Assembly (NCBI GenBank): GCA_963803375.1
Contig: CAWDMB010000008.1
Span: 434,001 to 498,000 of the forward strand
Reading direction: 5' to 3'
Length of the DNA: 64,000 nucleotides
From: JAOPZW01 sp963803375
GTDB taxonomy: Bacteria > Actinomycetota > Thermoleophilia > Solirubrobacterales > Solirubrobacteraceae
Shown here: positions 56,940 through 64,000 of the stretch, one piece after another
How the letters are laid out: every line of letters begins with the position of its first letter
How positions within the stretch are numbered: position 1 is the first letter of the stretch
Notes under the pieces: model-generated
The model's input: only the letters and a program-made list of their open reading frames with translations
Databases searched by the model: none
What the model was told of the DNA's origin: nothing
Position numbers and translations under genes: made by a program

Positions 56940-58343
56940 ATGGCCGTCGCGCTCGTCCTGACGCCGCTCGTCCTGCTCGCCGAGGTCTGGGAATCGAGCG
57001 CGTTCGCGCCCTACCGCGACCGGCCGGCGGCGCTCGCCGCCGGGAGCCTCGCCGCACTCGCGCTCGTCGCCGCCGGCGCGGTCCTGTTCGACCGCCGCCC
57101 GGCCGCGTTCGTGCTGCTCGTCGCGGCGGCGCTGCCCTTCCGCGTGCCGATCGCGATCGGCGGCGCGACGGCCAACCTGCTGGCGCCGCTCTACCTCGTG
57201 CTCGCGGCCGGGGCGGTCGCCCACGTGGCGCGGGCCCGGCGCGAGCCGCCGGGCGCCGGGCGGCGACCGGGAGCGGTCGAATGGGCGCTCGCCGCGACGC
57301 TCGTCCTCTACGCGTTGCAGGCGGCGTACTCGAGCGACGTCTCCCAGTCGGTGCAGCACCTGGCCTTCTTCTACGTCCCGTTCGCGCTGCTCTTCGTCCT
57401 GCTCGTGCGCGTCGACTGGGACCGCCGGCTCGTGCGCACGGCCTTCGGCGTGCTCGCCGGGGTCGCGCTCCTGTGCTGCGCGGTGGCCTTCGTGGAGACC
57501 GCCATCCGCAGCGTCCTGTGGAACGACAAGCTGATCGAGAGCAACACCTACAACCCCTACTTCCGGGCCAACGCGCTCTTCTACGACCCGAACATCCTGG
57601 GGCGCTTCCTCGTCGTCGTCATGGCCTGCGCGGCGGCGGCGGTCGCGCCGGCGCGCGAGCGCCGCGTGCTGGTCGCCGGCGCCGCGCTGCTGGCGGTGCT
57701 CTTCGGCGGGCTCGTCACGACGCTGTCGCAGTCGAGCCTTGTCGCGCTGCTCGTGGGGCTTGCGGTCGTCGCCGCGCTGGCCGGGCACGTGCGCCTCGTC
57801 GCCGCCGTCGCGGGCGCGTGCGCGGTCGCGGCGGTCGTCGTGCTGCTCGCCGCGCCCGGCGCCGTCGGCCTGCGCTCGGACTCCGACGACGCGCTGCGCA
57901 AGGCGACGAGCGGGCGCACCGACCTCGTGCAGGGAGGCGCCGACCTCTTCGGCGAGCGGCCGGTGCTCGGCTTCGGCTCGGGCTCCTTCGAGCGCGAGTA
58001 CCGCGAGCGCCACGGCGGCGTCGGCGCCGACGTCTCGGCCTCGCACACGACGCCGCTGACGATCGCCGCCGAGCAGGGACTCCCGGGCCTGGCGCTCTAC
58101 CTCGCGCTGCTCGTCGTCGCCTTCGGCGTGCTGCTCGGCGCGGCGCGCGGCGCCGTCGCGCGCGTCGCGGTGGCCGCGGCCTTCGCGGCGCTCGTCGCCC
58201 ACACGCTCGTCTACGCGGCCTTCCTCGAGGACCCGCTGGCCTGGGCCCTGCTCGCCGTCGGCGTCGCGCTGGCCGCGCGGCCGGCGGGCGCGGGCGAGCC
58301 CGTGGCCGCCGGCGCGGCGCGGCCGGCGCCCGTCGTGGCCTGA
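56940..58343 (+). CDS. O-antigen ligase/polymerase-like membrane protein
   Basis: A polytopic protein of at least 467 aa with about twelve helices. The Wzy_C/WaaL features are the external loop with NTYNPYFRANALFYDPNILG and the later GERPVLGFGSGSFEREYRER followed by SASHTTPLTIAAEQGLPGL, including the conserved His. The open frame continues upstream to about 56850 with another helix (ALAIALPAAWALLAG) but no ATG, GTG or TTG; ATG 56940 is therefore the formal start. It probably joins or polymerises an envelope glycan, fitting the exporter operon next to it. Confidence 0.85.
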   Translation: MAVALVLTPLVLLAEVWESSAFAPYRDRPAALAAGSLAALALVAAGAVLFDRRPAAFVLLVAAALPFRVPIAIGGATANLLAPLYLVLAAGAVAHVARARREPPGAGRRPGAVEWALAATLVLYALQAAYSSDVSQSVQHLAFFYVPFALLFVLLVRVDWDRRLVRTAFGVLAGVALLCCAVAFVETAIRSVLWNDKLIESNTYNPYFRANALFYDPNILGRFLVVVMACAAAAVAPARERRVLVAGAALLAVLFGGLVTTLSQSSLVALLVGLAVVAALAGHVRLVAAVAGACAVAAVVVLLAAPGAVGLRSDSDDALRKATSGRTDLVQGGADLFGERPVLGFGSGSFEREYRERHGGVGADVSASHTTPLTIAAEQGLPGLALYLALLVVAFGVLLGAARGAVARVAVAAAFAALVAHTLVYAAFLEDPLAWALLAVGVALAARPAGAGEPVAAGAARPAPVVA

Positions 58344-58434
58344 TCGCCCCGTGCCGGACTCCGGCGTGTCGGCGAAGCGGCCATGTGGACGCTCGAGCCG
58401 CCGCGGCCGGTCAGGCACGCCGGCGGTTGGCTTG

Positions 58435-59262
58435 CTAGAGGTCCTCGAGCGCGACGTCGGTCTCGCCGACGTCCATGAACCGCGTGTACTCGGCGATCAC
58501 CGTCTCGGGGTCGCCCCACATGACCATGCGGCCCTTGTGCATCCAGACGATCTCCGTGCACAGCTCGCGGATCGTGCCCAGCGCGTGGGAGACGATCAGG
58601 ATCGTGCCCGCGCGCGCGCAGAGCTTGGCCATCCGCCGCAGCGACTTCTTCTTGAAGCGCGCGTCGCCGACCGAGAGCGCCTCGTCGACGAGGAGGATGT
58701 CGGGATCCATGTTGACGGCCACCGAGAAGGCCAGGCGCCCGTACATCCCCGAGGAGTAGGTGCGCATGGGGAGGTCCATGAACTCGCCGAGCTCGGCGAA
58801 CTTCACGATCTCGTCGTACTTCTCGCGCAGCTGCTCGCGCTTGAGGCCTGCCGCGAGGCCCCCGAGGACGACGTTCTCGCGGCCGCTCAGCTCGCGGTTG
58901 AAGCCGACGCCGAGCGCGAGCAGCGTGCTGACGCGCCCGTCGACCTCGACCCGCCCGTCGGTGGGAGGCAGGATCCCGGCGACGGTGCGCATGAGCGTCG
59001 ACTTACCGGCGCCGTTGACGCCGACGACCCCGAGGACGCTGCCGTGGGCGACCTCGAAGGACACGTCCTTGACGGCCTCGATCTCGCGCACCAGGCGCTC
59101 GCGGCGGCCCGCGCGCATGAGCGTGGTGCGCAGCGTGGGGCTTGCCTCGAACGTCGCCCGGTAGGTCACCGAGAGGTCCTCGACGCGGACAGCCGGGTTC
59201 GCGATCGGCCGGCGCGGCCCGCCGGGGACGACTGTCGGCTCAGAGGCGGACAGCGAACTCAC
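58435..59262 (-). CDS. polysaccharide/teichoic-acid exporter ABC ATPase
   Basis: Wzt/TagH-type ATPase of 275 aa. Walker A GVNGAGKST, Q-loop region TLLALGVGFNRELSGRENV, signature YSSGM, Walker B ILLVDEALSVGD and the H-loop VSHALGTI. It has no long C-terminal carbohydrate-binding extension. The start overlaps the permease gene end by 23 bases, forming one exporter. Last gene of the minus-strand operon. Confidence 0.93.
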   Translation of the reverse strand: MSSLSASEPTVVPGGPRRPIANPAVRVEDLSVTYRATFEASPTLRTTLMRAGRRERLVREIEAVKDVSFEVAHGSVLGVVGVNGAGKSTLMRTVAGILPPTDGRVEVDGRVSTLLALGVGFNRELSGRENVVLGGLAAGLKREQLREKYDEIVKFAELGEFMDLPMRTYSSGMYGRLAFSVAVNMDPDILLVDEALSVGDARFKKKSLRRMAKLCARAGTILIVSHALGTIRELCTEIVWMHKGRMVMWGDPETVIAEYTRFMDVGETDVALEDL

Positions 59263-60190
59263 GCTCCCGGGAGATGAAGAACAGCGCGCCGACGACGACC
59301 GCCACGACCGCCCACGCGAGCCCCCACACCATGTACCCGGCGCTCGGTGCGCGGCCCAGGCTGAGGACCTCGCTCAGCGCGCCGAACATCGGCGTCAGCG
59401 GGTTGAGGTCGATGATCCGGCGCAGGTGCTCGGGCACCTCATACAGGTAGTACAGGACCGGCGAGCCGTAGAGCCAGATCCGGTTGAAGTACGGCAGGAA
59501 GCTCGAGACGTCGCGGAAGTAGACCTGCGCGGCGGCCACCAGCATCGTCAGACCGGTCGCGAAGGACGCGATGATCGCGAAGATCGGCAGCACCCAGAGC
59601 AGCTGGGGACCGACCGGGAGGCCGGCGATGCCGTGCACGACGGCGTAGACGAACACGCAGGGCAGGAAGCGCAGGAAGGACGTGAGCACCGACGAGAGCG
59701 GCAGGAGCGTGCGCGGGAAGGCGGTGTTGAGGATCAGCCGCCCCCCGCCGACCACCGACTTGACGCCCTGGTTGAGCGAGCCGCTGATGAAGTGAAACGC
59801 GAAGAGCCCGGCCATGAGGTGCGCGAAGAACCGCGCCCCGCCGGTGCCGCTGCGCAGGATGTCGACGAGCAGGAAGTAGACGCAGGTCAGCAGCAGCGGG
59901 TTGAGCACGAGCCACAGCTGGCCCAGCGCGGTGCTGAAGTGCTGGGCGCGCAGCGTCGTGCGCGACATCTCGAAGGCGAACTGGCGCCGGCGCCAGAGCT
60001 GGCGCAGGTAGGGGCGCAGCGGCGGCAGCCCGACGCGGTGGGGCTCGTAGACGTGGTGCTCGGCGCTGAACTCGTCCTCGCGCTCGCGCGGCAGGCGGCG
60101 GCGCGCCTCCTCCTCGCGGCGACGGTCGACGACGGAGGTCGCGGGGCCCTCGGACACCTCGTCAACCTTAGTGGCGGTGTCGTCGCTCAC
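59240..60190 (-). CDS. polysaccharide/teichoic-acid exporter ABC permease
   Basis: ABC-2 type permease of 316 aa. A long charged N-terminus (residues 1-70, RRREEEARRRLPREREDEF) precedes six helices with the family pattern LGQLWLVLNPLLLTCVYFLL, NTAFPRTLLPLSSVL and IWLYGSPVLYYLYEVPEHLR. GTG 60190 overlaps the stop of the CDP-alcohol phosphotransferase as GTGA. Partner of the ATPase at 58435; exports a lipid-linked polymer or phosphoglycan. Confidence 0.92.
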   Translation of the reverse strand: MSDDTATKVDEVSEGPATSVVDRRREEEARRRLPREREDEFSAEHHVYEPHRVGLPPLRPYLRQLWRRRQFAFEMSRTTLRAQHFSTALGQLWLVLNPLLLTCVYFLLVDILRSGTGGARFFAHLMAGLFAFHFISGSLNQGVKSVVGGGRLILNTAFPRTLLPLSSVLTSFLRFLPCVFVYAVVHGIAGLPVGPQLLWVLPIFAIIASFATGLTMLVAAAQVYFRDVSSFLPYFNRIWLYGSPVLYYLYEVPEHLRRIIDLNPLTPMFGALSEVLSLGRAPSAGYMVWGLAWAVVAVVVGALFFISREREFAVRL

Positions 60191-60984
60191 GACGCGGGCC
60201 CGGCGCGCAGGCGGTCGGAGGTCAGCACCGCGACGAGGTGGCCCAGCGCCGTCAGCACCGCCACGGGGACGAGGGCCACGAGGAGCACCCGCGTCCCGAC
60301 GAGGTCGCCGGCGATCGCGTCGACGATCGCGGCGGCGAGCGCGAGCACGGTGAACTCGACGGTGACGAACGCGCGGAAGAACGGGGCGAAGGCGAGCGCG
60401 CGGCGGATGCGGCTCAGGCCGGTCGGCCGCGGAGCGGCCGTCGCCGTCGTGTCCGGGGCCCGCGGGAGCCCGGCCTCGGCCCGGGCGACGACGACGAGGT
60501 GGCTCTCGGCCTTGATGAGCAGCGCCAGGACCGCGACGAGCAGGCCGAGCGTCGTCCAGCCGTCGAGTCCGTCCCAGCCCCCCGCTGCGCGCACGCCGAG
60601 GGCCGCGGGCAGTGCCGCGTCGGTGACGTGGTGGGCGATGCGGTCCAGGTAGACGCCGGCCGGAGAGGACTCCCCCCGCCAGCGCGCGACCTCGCCGTCG
60701 CAGCAGTCGAAGAGGAGCTGCAGCTGGACGAAGGCGACGGCCCCGAGCGCGCCGAGGATGCCCGGCAGCGTCAGGCAGGCGGCGGCGAGCAGGCCCGCGG
60801 GCAGCATCAGCCACGTGACGCCGTTGGCGCTGATCGGCGTGCGCAGCAGCGCGCGCGTCACGTACGGCGAGACGCGGCGCATGTAGAGGCGCCCCGCCCA
60901 GTGCTCGCCGCTGGCCCGCCCGAGGTGGGCGGGCGGCTGGACGACGTCGCGCAGCTCAGCGATCGAAGGTGTGAACGAAGTCAT
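60187..60984 (-). CDS. CDP-alcohol phosphatidyltransferase family protein
   Basis: A 265-aa membrane enzyme that transfers a phospho-alcohol from a CDP-alcohol. The CDP-binding motif is DCCDGEVARWRGESSPAG followed by VYLDRIAHHVTD: all Asp/Gly/Ala/Arg positions are present except that the last Asp of the classical motif is His. Helices follow. It overlaps the glycerol-1-phosphate dehydrogenase gene by 29 bases and the permease gene by 4. Confidence 0.9.
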   Translation of the reverse strand: MTSFTPSIAELRDVVQPPAHLGRASGEHWAGRLYMRRVSPYVTRALLRTPISANGVTWLMLPAGLLAAACLTLPGILGALGAVAFVQLQLLFDCCDGEVARWRGESSPAGVYLDRIAHHVTDAALPAALGVRAAGGWDGLDGWTTLGLLVAVLALLIKAESHLVVVARAEAGLPRAPDTTATAAPRPTGLSRIRRALAFAPFFRAFVTVEFTVLALAAAIVDAIAGDLVGTRVLLVALVPVAVLTALGHLVAVLTSDRLRAGPAS

Positions 60985-61996
60985 CGACCCGGTGGCGGAC
61001 TCGGGGGGGAGCCATGTCGAGGTGCTCGAGGATCGTGAAGCGGTCCGGGCGGGTCGTCGGCGCGTGCGCCACGACGGCGCTGAACTGCGCTGCCGTCAGC
61101 CCCAGGTCCTCGGGCAGCCGCGGGACACCATAGCGGCGCAGGCAGGCGTCGAGCTCGGGGACGAACGGGTCCTCGCGCAGCCAGGACGCGAACAGGGCGC
61201 CGACCGCGACCTGCTCGCCGTGGGCTCCGCGACCGGGGTGCAGCGCGTCGATGGCGTGCGCGATCTCATGACAGGAGCCGCTGCACGGCCGGCTCGAGCC
61301 CGCGACCGCCATCGCCAGCCCGCCGAGGACGAGCGCCTCGCTGAGCGTGGTCAGGAACGCGTCGGCCAGCAGCGGGTCGTCGTGGTGGAGGATCGACTCC
61401 GCGCCCGTGCGCGACAGCGCCGCGGCCAGGCCGTCGACCGGCTCACCGCGCACGCGCCCGGCGAGCTGCCAATCGGCGACCGCGTTGAGGTTGGAGAGCG
61501 CGTCGCCGACGCCCGAGCGCAGCTGCTCGCCGGGGCTGCGGCGCACGTAGTCGAGGTCGACGACGACGCCGATCGGGATGTGGACCCCGTAGGAGCCCTT
61601 GTGGCCGTCGTGCTCGAGCGAGGCGACGGGGGAGGCGAGGCCGTCGTGGGCGAGGCTCGTGGCCACGGAGACCATCGGCAGCCCGGTGTGGCTGGCGGCG
61701 TACTTGGCGACGTCGAGCGTGCGCCCGCCGCCGATGCCGACGACGGCGTCGTGCGAGCCGCGGCGCAGCGCGTCGGCGAGGGTCTGGGCGGCCTCGACGG
61801 TGCCGCCGTCGACCCCGAAGACCTCGGCGTTCTCGTCGAGCGCCTCGTCGAGGAGCGCGACGACGCTCTCGCCTTGGCCCGGGCCGACGACGACCGCCAC
61901 GTCGCCGTGCGCGGAGATCCGCCGGTCGGAGAGCATGCCGCCGAGGCCGGCGACCGCGCCGCTGCGCACGTCGATCGTCAGCGGCGCGGCGACCAT
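60956..61996 (-). CDS. sn-glycerol-1-phosphate dehydrogenase (EgsA/AraM type)
   Basis: Iron/zinc-type dehydrogenase of 346 aa reducing dihydroxyacetone phosphate to glycerol-1-phosphate, the backbone isomer of archaeal lipids. NAD-binding VGIGGGRTLDVAKYAA, LPMVSVATSLAHDGLASPV, and metal ligands in GDALSNL, SCHEIAHAIDALHP and RGAHGEQVAVG. Closely related folds (3-dehydroquinate synthase, glycerol dehydrogenase) lack the SLAHDG pattern. It lies between a nucleotidyltransferase and a CDP-alcohol phosphotransferase, implying a CDP-activated glycerol route. Confidence 0.88.
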   Translation of the reverse strand: MVAAPLTIDVRSGAVAGLGGMLSDRRISAHGDVAVVVGPGQGESVVALLDEALDENAEVFGVDGGTVEAAQTLADALRRGSHDAVVGIGGGRTLDVAKYAASHTGLPMVSVATSLAHDGLASPVASLEHDGHKGSYGVHIPIGVVVDLDYVRRSPGEQLRSGVGDALSNLNAVADWQLAGRVRGEPVDGLAAALSRTGAESILHHDDPLLADAFLTTLSEALVLGGLAMAVAGSSRPCSGSCHEIAHAIDALHPGRGAHGEQVAVGALFASWLREDPFVPELDACLRRYGVPRLPEDLGLTAAQFSAVVAHAPTTRPDRFTILEHLDMAPPRVRHRVDDFVHTFDR

Positions 61997-62001
61997 CCGC
62001 G

Positions 62002-62733
62002 CTAGAAGCGGCAAGCGATCTCCCGGGCGCGGGCGAGGTCGGCGTCGTCGTCGACCTCGACCCAGTCGACGGCGCCGATCGCCGCGGTCGTCACCGCTCC
62101 GCCGCGGTCGGCCAGCTCCTGGAAGCCGTCCTCGTAGTAGAGCGACGGGTCTCGCCGCCACGTCTCCTCGAGCGCGTCGCCCAGCGGCCCCGCCGCGTGC
62201 GGCTCGATCAGCGTGACGCCGATGTACTCGCCGTCGGCCCGCAGCGGCTCGATCGCCTTGTTGATGCGCGTCAGATGGCCGTCGCCGTCGACGAGCACCT
62301 TCATCTCCTCCTCGCCGAGGACCTTCTCGCGATCGACGGCGAGGACGACGTCGCCGCCGCGGCCCGCCAGCAGCGCCCGCTGGACGCTCGGAGGGTGGAC
62401 GGTGTCGCCGTTGACGAGGATCGCGCCCTCGGCGAGCGCCTCGCGCGCGAGCCAGAGCGAGTACGCGTTGTTCCACTCGAGCGCGCGCTCGTTGTGCAGC
62501 AGCTCGACGCCGACGCCGTGACGCGCCTGCAGGGTGGGCACGCGCTCGGCGATCCGGTCGGCCGCGAAGCCGGTGACCACCACGACGCGCCCGAGCCCCG
62601 CGGCGCCGAGGTTGGCGAGCGCGAGGTCGAGGATCGTGCCCGCGCCGTCGACGGGCAGCAGCGTCTTGGGCAGCGCGTCGGTGAGCGCGCCGAGCCGGCG
62701 CCCGGGGCCCGCCGCCAGCACGACGCCGATCAT
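62002..62733 (-). CDS. sugar/alcohol-phosphate nucleotidyltransferase
   Basis: A 243-aa nucleotidyltransferase (NTP_transf_3, MobA-like) with GVVLAAGPGRRLGALTDALP and the KTLLPVDG substrate loop, then ALEWNNAYSLWLAREAL, LVNGDTVHPP (metal Asp) and EEEMKVLVDGDGHLTRINKA. The overall look is close to the cytidylyltransferase domain of inositol-1-phosphate or phosphocholine cytidylyltransferases, so it probably makes a CDP-alcohol for the flanking phosphotransferases. Coupled by ATGA to the upstream membrane protein gene; 5 bases before the dehydrogenase gene. Confidence 0.87.
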   Translation of the reverse strand: MIGVVLAAGPGRRLGALTDALPKTLLPVDGAGTILDLALANLGAAGLGRVVVVTGFAADRIAERVPTLQARHGVGVELLHNERALEWNNAYSLWLAREALAEGAILVNGDTVHPPSVQRALLAGRGGDVVLAVDREKVLGEEEMKVLVDGDGHLTRINKAIEPLRADGEYIGVTLIEPHAAGPLGDALEETWRRDPSLYYEDGFQELADRGGAVTTAAIGAVDWVEVDDDADLARAREIACRF

Positions 62734-63350
62734 GCGTCCTGCACGTCCTCGTCCTCGTACGTGGCGACGCGCTCCCGGGCCACGAAGCGCAGCCAGCTCA
62801 GCACGCTCTCGGCGACGAGCGCCGGCGCCCCGATCGCGAGCACGACGATCATCGCCGGGCCGAGCACCCCCAGGAGGGCGAGGACGCAGGCGACGAGCAG
62901 GCGCCCGTCCCACCCGCCGGCGGCCCCGCGCACCCAGGCGGGCGGCGCGAGACGCTGGTGACGCAGGCGGTAGACGGCGTCGTAGTGGTGGAAGGCCAGG
63001 AGCGCGAGCAGCACGTAGCAGGCCGGCATCCAGTCGCCGTCGGTCAGGGCCACGAGCTTGATGAGCGTGCCGTACTCGACGGCGCGCAGGACGGGCGGAG
63101 CGACCCACGCGAAGCGCCCCGGCGCGGCGCGCCCCGACCCGGCGCCGGCGAGGAGCACGAGCACCACGACGGCGAGCGCGACCGCGGTCGCCGATAGCGC
63201 GGACACCGGCCAGGCCAGCACGACGACGAGCGGGAGCGCGCCCAGGATCGTCAAGGGGATCTCGCCGAGCCCGAGGGCGAGGCCGCGGCTCAGGCGCCCG
63301 ATCCACGTCGCCAGCGGCCCGTCGTCGCGGTAGACCTGCAGCGGCGTCAT
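62730..63350 (-). CDS. membrane protein between CDP-alcohol genes (DUF5941-like)
   Basis: A 206-aa protein with about five helices, beginning MTPLQVYRDDGPLATWIGRL and including EYGTLIKLVALTDGDWMPAC and FHHYDAVYRLRHQRLAPP. This resembles the DUF5941 module seen next to or fused with CDP-alcohol phosphotransferases in actinobacteria (from memory, not tested). ATGA overlaps at both ends (63347-63350 and 62730-62733) place it firmly in the operon. Confidence 0.7.
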   Translation of the reverse strand: MTPLQVYRDDGPLATWIGRLSRGLALGLGEIPLTILGALPLVVVLAWPVSALSATAVALAVVVLVLLAGAGSGRAAPGRFAWVAPPVLRAVEYGTLIKLVALTDGDWMPACYVLLALLAFHHYDAVYRLRHQRLAPPAWVRGAAGGWDGRLLVACVLALLGVLGPAMIVVLAIGAPALVAESVLSWLRFVARERVATYEDEDVQDA

Positions 63351-64000
63351 CGGGCCACGGACCGCAGGATGCGCCCGCCGACGCTGTAGCAGGCGGCGAA
63401 GCCGCCCCAGGCCAGCAGCGCGACGAACGTCGTGTGGGGGCTCCACAGCGCCGCGGTCAGCGAGATCAGCGCGAAGCGCTCGCCGATCGGCAGGGCGACG
63501 ATGCGCTTGGCCCATCGCGTCGCCGGCCGCTTCTCCAGGCGTGTGATGAAGCTCACGCCGCGGGCCGCGACCGCGCGCAGCCCGGCGCGCTCGGGCGCCG
63601 CCGGCTCGAGCGCGGCCACGTTGCCCTCGGCCGCCTCGGCCTCGGCCGCCGCCTCGGCGTCGGCCTCGGCGCCCGGCGGCGGGCCGTCGCGCTCGTCGGG
63701 CTCGGCGAGGTCGCGCAGCGGCAGCGCGGCGATCGCCTCGTGGCGCCCGGCCGCGTAGGAGAAGTCGACCATGTGGCGCGAGGTCTGCAGGGCGATCGTG
63801 GCGGCGGCGAGCGTCCACACGTCGACGCCGAAGCCCCGGGTCGAGCCGAGCGCCAGCCCGGCGTAGACCAGGTACTCCTTGCCGCGGTCGAAGATCGAGT
63901 CCAGCCACGCGCCGAGCTTGGAGAACTGGCGCGAGTAGCGCGCGAGCTGGCCGTCGACGCAGTCCATCGTGAAGGCGGCCTGCAGGAGCACGGCGCCCGC
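63347..64000 (-). CDS. CDP-alcohol phosphatidyltransferase, 5' end outside window
   Basis: Second CDP-alcohol phosphotransferase of the operon; the frame is open to the window edge. The complete CDP-binding motif is DCVDGQLARYSRQFSKLG then AWLDSIFDRGKE, with all four Asp. A long Glu/Ala-rich cytoplasmic loop (AEADAEAAAEAEAAEG) separates the first helices from KRPATRWAKRIVALPIGERF. The motif begins close to the missing N-terminus, so probably about 60 residues are cut off. Confidence 0.9.
   Translation of the reverse strand, partial: AGAVLLQAAFTMDCVDGQLARYSRQFSKLGAWLDSIFDRGKEYLVYAGLALGSTRGFGVDVWTLAAATIALQTSRHMVDFSYAAGRHEAIAALPLRDLAEPDERDGPPPGAEADAEAAAEAEAAEGNVAALEPAAPERAGLRAVAARGVSFITRLEKRPATRWAKRIVALPIGERFALISLTAALWSPHTTFVALLAWGGFAACYSVGGRILRSVAR

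Overview
This is a very GC-rich actinobacterial chromosome segment with long shadow reading frames, GTG starts and many genes chained by ATGA or GTGA overlaps. Gene content and style (an A2-type caa3 oxidase beside an A1-type aa3 oxidase, secreted proteins ending in Arg/Thr-rich modules, many start codons preceded closely by a TANNNT box) point to a Thermoleophilia/Solirubrobacterales-like soil bacterium. That placement is inference; the window holds no rRNA marker.

Layout. 1-9,200: backbone metabolism: NAD(P)HX repair (nnrD, cut by the window edge), a broken CBS fragment, alanine racemase, a CCA-adding-type nucleotidyltransferase, a HIT protein, an enoyl-CoA hydratase, pdxH, a repeat-rich lipoprotein and a GT4 glycosyltransferase. 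9,200-19,700: terminal respiration: a cytochrome c/cupredoxin fusion lipoprotein, an A2-type caa3 oxidase operon (ctaC-ctaD-stress-like protein-ctaE-36 aa membrane protein), an A1-type aa3 operon (ctaC-ctaD-ctaB-two small membrane proteins), an AraC-type regulator and a CBS protein. 19,800-34,800: housekeeping: peptidase C26, PAP2 and flippase-like membrane proteins, thioredoxin reductase, SDR, a sigma factor coupled to ogt, beta-oxidation enzymes, sulfurtransferase, anti-sigma-like ATPase, Nudix, OsmC and DUF1015 proteins.

34,803-44,290 is an integrated island. It starts at a complete tRNA-Pro(TGG) and ends at a 43-bp near-perfect copy of that tRNA's 3' part. Inside are a truncated tyrosine integrase next to the tRNA, an IS256-type remnant, a frameshifted IS110 element, two translationally coupled secreted proteins that look like a pore-forming pair, a group II intron with its reverse transcriptase, and a toxin-antitoxin module with a decayed toxin. 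From 44,416 a secreted protein/two-component system/PepSY operon leads to tRNA-Arg(TCT). 47,500-54,500 is a second accessory, decaying zone: an intact RelE-type toxin-antitoxin pair sharing its upstream element with the island copy, a broken GntR regulator, an integrase remnant, a broken potassium channel and a kinase fragment, mixed with a glutamine amidotransferase and small membrane proteins.

54,581-64,000: a LysE-like membrane protein coupled to a formylglycine-generating enzyme, an O-antigen-ligase-like protein, and a tight minus-strand operon (two CDP-alcohol phosphotransferases, a nucleotidyltransferase, a glycerol-1-phosphate dehydrogenase, and a Wzm/Wzt-type ABC exporter). This operon most plausibly builds and exports a phosphoglycerol- or phosphoinositol-type envelope compound.

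The observations most worth following are the secreted pore-former-like pair on the tRNA-Pro island, the intron sitting in a duplicated toxin-antitoxin leader that has an empty paralog 4.8 kb away, the glycerol-1-phosphate/CDP-alcohol export operon, and the widespread leaderless-promoter pattern.
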